The position numbers and the translations under genes are program-made. The notes under the pieces were generated by a model that searched no databases, was not told where the DNA came from, and saw nothing but the letters and a program-made list of their open reading frames with translations. Of a stretch of DNA of 64,000 bases, positions 61,501 to 64,000 are shown in pieces. The DNA is from an uncultured Eubacteriales bacterium (lineage in GTDB: Bacteria > Bacillota > Clostridia > Oscillospirales > Oscillospiraceae), in NCBI GenBank assembly GCA_900319695.1, contig ONPN01000004.1, positions 22,979-86,978 on the forward strand. Direction: 5' to 3'. Positions within the stretch are counted from its first letter, which is position 1, and each line of letters begins with the position of its first letter.

Positions 61501-62511
61501 GAGACGCCCTTCCTCGACTCCCCCGCTCTGCGGGACGAGGAGCGCGACCGGTACGAGACCCCGGCGCGGAGTACGCAGAGCGCGTCGGTGCTCGATCACG
61601 CCCTGCGCGCCGTACAATGCGCGGAGGCGCGGGGCTTTGGAGCGCACGGTCTGCCCCTGATGGGCAGCGGCGACTGGAACGACGGCCTTGACCGTGTCGG
61701 CGGGGAGAGCGTCTGGCTGGGCTGGTTCCTCTCCTGCGTCGCTCTGCGCCTGGCCAATCTGCTCGAGCGCCTGGACGACAAGCGCGCCGCGCACTACCGC
61801 GCTCTGTCCGAGGAGCTGGGCCGCGCCGCTGACAGCAGCTTCAACGGCCGCTGGTATCCGAGAGCCTGGTACGCGGACGGCAGGCCCCTCGGCGACGGGG
61901 AGCGCATCGACTCCCTGTCCCAGAGCTGGGCGGCCTTTTGCCCCTGGGCCTCGCCCGAGAAGGTGGCGCTCGCCCTGGAAAGCGCACTCTCCCGCCTCGT
62001 CGACCGGGAACACCGGCTGGTAAAACTCCTTGACCCGCCCTATCCCGCCGAGGACAGCCCCGGCTATCTTAGCGGCTACGGTGAGGGCTTCCGCGAAAAC
62101 GGCGGACAGTACACCCACGCCGCCGTCTGGCTGGCCCTGGCCTGCCTCAAGCGCGGGCGGGAGCGCGAGGGACGGGAGCTCCTGCGCCTGCTCCTGCCCG
62201 AGACAGGCGACTCTGATCGCTATGAGGCGGAGCCCTTCGTCCTCCCGGCGGACGTCTGCTCGGCAGAGGGCCGCGAAGGCACAGCGGGCTGGACCTGGTA
62301 CACCGGCTCCGCGGGCTGGTATTTCCGTGCGGCCTGCGAAGGGCTGCTTGGCCTTCGCCTGAAAGACGGCAAGCTCTATGCCGGTCCCGCCGCCCTCGAC
62401 CGCTTCACCGTCCGCTGGCGCGACCCCCGCGGCAAAGCCCACCTGATCGAAGCCGAGAACACAAAGCGCCGTGTCGACGGCGAAGACTACGAGGGTGAAG
62501 GGATTGGATGA
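55510..62511 (+). CDS. cyclic beta-1,2-glucan synthase-like protein (GT84 + glycoamylase-like + GH94)
   Basis: A 2333-residue multidomain membrane protein of the NdvB/Cgs type. Order: N-terminal region; TM pair (about residues 275-325); GT84 domain with VVLSALLGCVELKRLEELR, IVSLDADTRVFPGSIGQLIG (DxD) and FKRLHRWVRGDWQNTPW (about residue 613-629); several TM segments to about residue 835; a glycoamylase-like domain (about residues 865-1225; SPTNIGLALASAAALG, GHFFNWYDTRTLRPL); then GH94 phosphorylase-like modules. The GH94 catalytic-region motif is MGSGDWNDGLDRVGGESVWL (about residues 2051-2070). Predicted to polymerise UDP-glucose into beta-1,2-glucan and trim or cyclise it. NdvB itself is about 2800 residues. 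It is monocistronic and flanked by a terminator. Confidence 0.9.
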   Translation: MDSMNLVSYIDDERLFDYAASCAQTLRPDGVLDGHGEAGTLRRCFQEIERCHDLFRRRYQDAARVPAACEWLLDNDYMIRREYPPVRRALRDAERQRACRGKLLTLELCRALLQAGNGRVSEERCLLFLRGFQSVTVLRRRELLLFPAALRAALLEAVAFQCQKLCASSEPESLSDAMAALFGSLNLLATMDMERVLDETDVPAAVLSEDPDGSFSRMDRPTREDYLRRLSDMAEAQDLDEQALARRLVDTAKADGKHVGFLLIEPPGELRAAVYIAALAGLTLFGCLAVFTALKDLRAALLLIVPVWSLVKGLVDFLLLRFLTPRPLPRLDLTAGVPEEGRSIVVLSALLGCVELKRLEELRLACVHEGKELRFGLLADLPAAKTQTCPGDEALIRKAREYVEGLNRKHGGGFYLFLRPRTFDGDGYSGFERKRGALTELAKLLCGAASTLEVTGDIEALKGTRYIVSLDADTRVFPGSIGQLIGAALHPLNRPQPGPDGLPVSGHAIIHPRIETELSSASATDFALIFAGPGGSDPYGGVSSELYMDVFGSGGFAGKGLLDAEMLLRCGEKLPTGRVLSHDALEGAYLHGAYMSDAAFSDAFPAKPLAYFKRLHRWVRGDWQNTPWIFRRELAIMDRFRLLDNLRRSLVAPLTLTALLAGLCGEGPGLRLAGWAALLTLLQDLLLSFAETGLRREAGHVRLRRHTRLLTGLGGAIVRCFMRLWLLPFEAWVCLTAILSSLWRMLVSRRRLLQWTTFAELRATASLAEHVRAMFPCVVLGVLLMAFAPQAPGKAAGLMWLLSPAACAALALPAAKDASLSVRDSDLLLRSLTESWGYCRELSGREDHFLPPDNFQQQPPVGAAHRTSPTNIGLALASAAALGAAGVIPKNESVAYIERMLPALEGMEKHRGHFFNWYDTRTLRPLRPRFVSTVDSGNLCAGLIVACSALKRWGEGESERRLRALLDAMDFAPLFDSKRELFYICYDAEKERGAGGWYDLMASEAMLTSYIALARGQIPLRHWKKLSRAQLQKDGYRGLASWTGTMFEYLMPALFLPLCRSSLLYESARFCVYAQKRRHYPGKPWGISESAFYSLDASLSYRYKAHGCPALALKRGQEADMVIAPYASFLALAVEPSAAARNLRRLRDLGAAGRWGYIEALDFTPGRCENPNGEQVRCWMAHHVGMSILAAVNAVDNGSVRALFMDEPEMAAFTLLLQEKLPDSGAVIRRDRSPIPERPPKSARQPWEQEGPCGEKPCACLLSNGAYSLRLKDNGESAAFLGETCVYRPEGADPGLALTLGERPLLSSRYHFGEESCGFELEADGVRCTITRQCAAGELGETLRLTLNSAENRTVPLTLRFTPILALERDWEDHRAYWQLGMTAEARGGRLLLRRLSKTGGAELWLCLASDVPVAFDADARGGLGPLVTPLINARAGLTLKRKRPCELRFVLTLGRSADEAFDAAGRLLDAPADSGGTMPRAAALRLGLSGEALGEAMVQVLPLWENRLLDAAPRRELWRWGISGDLPIIACRAGAAEADKLLRQFCLLKSCGLESELVFLSDEQGEYLRPRLREIEGRLASFGLAALLGVKGGVLCVPTAAEAVLLHRAAVFIGEEKTLPASLVPALPAPKRGEDAPPHRWDGDIFSYAVRDALPPRAWQQVLTNGSLSAFAADFGPAGLWLKNAREMRLLPPPPDIRDSAGAEALYALVGGQPVSLFADGVGACRVRLSPGLCVWQKELAGRRVETTLFIPTGLDLRVLLICGAKGLRLNWELRPTLGTSDSAGLQIEERDGLVRLSDAGSWLPGVELLAAASVPFTVKSDFCPRALRLSFEAEETTMLLLGTDEEAIAHVLEPGEADALLAETRDWWSRLLGRFHLDCADAALTHYLNTWAVYQCYACRLLARSSLYQSGGAVGFRDQLQDSVNLLLIDPGLCRNQILDCCRHQYREGDVLHWWHRHPAGDRGVRTRCSDDLLWLAWALCEYTEATGDLRLCSVETPFLDSPALRDEERDRYETPARSTQSASVLDHALRAVQCAEARGFGAHGLPLMGSGDWNDGLDRVGGESVWLGWFLSCVALRLANLLERLDDKRAAHYRALSEELGRAADSSFNGRWYPRAWYADGRPLGDGERIDSLSQSWAAFCPWASPEKVALALESALSRLVDREHRLVKLLDPPYPAEDSPGYLSGYGEGFRENGGQYTHAAVWLALACLKRGREREGRELLRLLLPETGDSDRYEAEPFVLPADVCSAEGREGTAGWTWYTGSAGWYFRAACEGLLGLRLKDGKLYAGPAALDRFTVRWRDPRGKAHLIEAENTKRRVDGEDYEGEGIG

Positions 62512-62532
62512 TTCTCTCACCTGAACAACAAA

Positions 62533-62558
62533 ACTCCCCCGGATTTCTCCGGGGGAGT
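62533..62558. terminator. bidirectional terminator between the glucan synthase gene and tsf
   Basis: ACTCCCCCGGA (62533-62543) pairs with TCCGGGGGAGT (62548-62558), with an A-rich run on its left that becomes a T-run for tsf transcripts. Confidence 0.88.
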
Positions 62559-62592
62559 CAGTGTATATTGCTTTGTCAGAATCGCGGGGCGA

Positions 62593-63437
62593 TTACTTGC
62601 CCATGTTCATCTGCTTCGCGACCTCGGCCGCGAAGTCCTCTTCCTTCTTCTCAATGCCCTCGCCCTTGATGAAGTGGACGGCATTGACAAACTTCACGCT
62701 GCCGCCGAGCTTCTTGGCGGCGTCGGCGGGCAGTTCTCTTTGAAGAAGGCGTTGATCTTGCCGGCGGCGGCCTTCTCCTTGATGGCCTGGGGCTTGGACG
62801 CCATCTTGGGATCGTTGTCCATCAGGGCAACCTGAACCTCGCGCTCGTGGTCGATGTCGGCCTGGGGAACAAGGCTCTTGTCCCAGTACTTGGGATTCAT
62901 GGCCGCGATCTGCATGGCAATGTTCTTGCCGATCTCGGTGGCGTCGATGCCGCCCTCGACAGCGAGGTTAACCAGCACGGCGCGGGAGCCACCGGCGTGG
63001 ACGTAAGCCACGTTGGTGGGGTCGGCGAAGCGGGCGAAGCGGCGGATCTGCAGGTTCTCGCCGATGGACATGACCTTCTCGGGCAGGGTCTCGGCGACGG
63101 TCAGCGCGCTGCCGGGGTACTTGCACTGGAGCAGAGCCTCGACGTCGGCGGGGTTGTCGTTGAGGACGACCTTGCAGACATCCTTGACGAAGGCCTTGAA
63201 CAGATCGCTCTTGGCGCAGAAGTCGGTCTCGCAGTTGACCTCGACGATGGCGGCGACGCCGCATTCGGAGCAGACATGGGCGTAAGCCATGCCCTCGGCG
63301 GCCACGCGGCCGGCCTTCTTGGCGGCCTTGGCCAGGCCCTTCTCACGCAGCCAGTCGACTGCCTTGTCCATATCGCCGTCGGTGGCCTGGAGCGCCTTCT
63401 TGCAGTCCATCATGCCGACGTTGGTCATCTCAGCCAT
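62593..63437 (-). CDS. tsf: elongation factor Ts, apparently frameshifted and N-terminally shortened
   Basis: EF-Ts recycles EF-Tu-GDP. The body is typical (VGMMDCKKALQATDGDMDKA, GLAKAAKKAGRVAAEG, VNCETDFCAKSDLFKAFV), but two abnormalities are visible. First, the N-terminus is MAEMTNVGMMDCKK, lacking the 10-13 residues (the first UBA helix) normally before xLREMTxxGMMDCKK. Second, the open frame ends at 62694 after KINAFFKENCPPTPPRSSAAA. The expected C-terminus (ELPADAAKKLGGSVKF..., HFIKGEGIEKKEEDFAAEVA) continues in another frame to the stop at 62593-62595. The shift lies near 62728-62740, and the usual residues between KENC and the C-terminal strand are missing, suggesting a small deletion. 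An assembly error is possible. The SD AGGAGG is intact. Confidence 0.85.
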
Positions 63438-63467
63438 TTTTATATTCCTCCTGTATGATTCATTAGA

Positions 63468-63492
63468 AAAGGGGCGTATGAAACGCCCCTTT
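63468..63492 (-). terminator. hairpin between rpsB and tsf
   Basis: AAAGGGGCGT pairs with ACGCCCCTTT around a 5-nt loop. An intercistronic hairpin between two co-directional translation genes, probably a partial attenuator. Confidence 0.65.
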
Positions 63493-63499
63493 GAGATTC

Positions 63500-64000
63500 T
63501 TATTCCTCTGCGGCCTCTTCGGGGGCGGCTTCATCAGCGGCGGCATCGGCGCCCTGACGGCCTTCCTGAACGGCGTTGGCCATGGTGGCGGAGATGAGGC
63601 GGATGGCGCGGATCGCGTCGTCGTTGGCGGGGATCACGTAATCGACCTCGTCGGGATCGCAGTTGGTGTCGACGATGGCCACGATGGGGATGTGCAGCTT
63701 GCGGGCCTCGGCGATGGCGTTGTGCTCCTTGCGGGGGTCAACGACAAACAGGGCGCCGGGGAGCTTCTTCATTTCCTTGACGCCGCCGAGATACTTCTCG
63801 AGTTTCTCCATCTCGCCCAGGTGCTTCATGACTTCCTTCTTGGGCAGCATGTCGAAGGTGCCGTCTTCCTGCATCTTCTTGAGCTGAGCCAGGCGGTCAA
63901 CACGGGTGCGCATGGTCTTGAAGTTGGTGAGCATGCCGCCGAGCCAGCGGGCGTTGACATAGTACATGCCGACGCGGGAGGCCTCTTCCTTGACGGCGTC
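63500..64000 (-). CDS. rpsB: 30S ribosomal protein S2 (partial, 3' part of gene)
   Basis: The last 166 residues and stop of S2; the 5' end lies beyond the right edge. The frame enters as [22 protein letters not shown] and continues [66 protein letters not shown], ending in an acidic Ala/Glu-rich tail. The rpsB-tsf order is the standard one. S2 is a late-assembly protein of the small subunit. Confidence 0.96.
   Translation of the reverse strand, partial: DAVKEEASRVGMYYVNARWLGGMLTNFKTMRTRVDRLAQLKKMQEDGTFDMLPKKEVMKHLGEMEKLEKYLGGVKEMKKLPGALFVVDPRKEHNAIAEARKLHIPIVAIVDTNCDPDEVDYVIPANDDAIRAIRLISATMANAVQEGRQGADAAADEAAPEEAAEE

Noticed and set aside
62694-62760. Programmed ribosomal frameshift in tsf
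   Set aside because: No slippery heptamer or downstream pseudoknot is apparent, and residues are missing at the junction. A deletion or assembly error is simpler.

Overview
The window looks like a chromosomal segment of a high-GC, anaerobic, fermentative Firmicute, most likely from the Oscillospiraceae/Oscillospirales. The basis is the clostridial gene content (ylxM-ffh-rpsP-khpA, rpsB-tsf, TAXI-type TRAP transport, a monomeric [FeFe] hydrogenase, CoaX, NADP-type GDH), Gram-positive Shine-Dalgarno sites, sigma-A promoters and hairpin-rich intergenic repeats of a kind I recall from gut Oscillospirales. The taxonomy is inference; no 16S gene is present.

Layout. 1-1451 (minus): the start of an NfnA/SudB-like flavoprotein subunit, then a LUD-cupin pair. 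1530-4816 (plus): an amino-acid ABC importer whose last gene is a DAP-epimerase-fold racemase. 4867-5823: five tRNA genes (Gly, Arg, His, Gln, Lys) embedded in hairpin repeats, with extra copies of the tRNA-Lys 3' end to 6166. 6472-13856: gdhA, a NAD synthetase with a degenerate glutaminase domain, glyS, a HAD hydrolase and an [FeFe] hydrogenase. 14061-26470 (minus): an arginine/pyrimidine block of argG, argH, an M20 amidohydrolase, an ABC importer, argF, carA, and a carB gene fused in frame to a dapF-like domain. 26785-30194 (plus): a DUF4349 lipoprotein, a polysaccharide deacetylase and coaX. 30307-34933 (minus): a TAXI-TRAP system with two binding proteins, beside a divergent LysR regulator. 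36189-38401 (plus): a glmS-type ribozyme ahead of nagB, then pfkA. 38840-43117: a large repetitive surface protein. 43338-45739: an Sfp-type PPTase, an orphan DNA methyltransferase and a DUF364 protein. 45909-49190 (minus): an SPFH / zinc-ribbon / TPM membrane operon. 49466-52801: a Sel1 lipoprotein and a polytopic GT-C-like protein. 52896-55349 (minus): khpA, rpsP, ffh and ylxM. 55510-62511: a 2333-residue cyclic beta-1,2-glucan synthase-like protein. 62593-64000 (minus): a damaged tsf and the 3' part of rpsB.

How it fits together. Much of the metabolism concerns nitrogen: ammonia assimilation (GdhA), arginine and carbamoyl phosphate, amino-acid import, NAD amidation, and amino-sugar phosphate. 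Two observations suggest free ammonia as a nitrogen donor. NadE has lost all three glutaminase catalytic residues, and nagB rather than glmS sits behind a GlcN6P-sensing ribozyme. CarA keeps its glutaminase cysteine, so this is not universal.

Most unusual signals: (i) a roughly 120-nt structured repeat in three copies, each abutting the 3' end of a gene, with compensatory stem changes; one copy is flanked by a duplicated ffh C-terminal tail; (ii) the tRNA-Lys 3' end present three times, each followed by a different terminator-like hairpin; (iii) the glmS ribozyme on nagB; (iv) the pseudo-glutaminase NadE; (v) the CarB-DapF fusion, whose DapF part lacks the first catalytic cysteine. I saw no CRISPR array, transposase, integrase or recognisable defence island.
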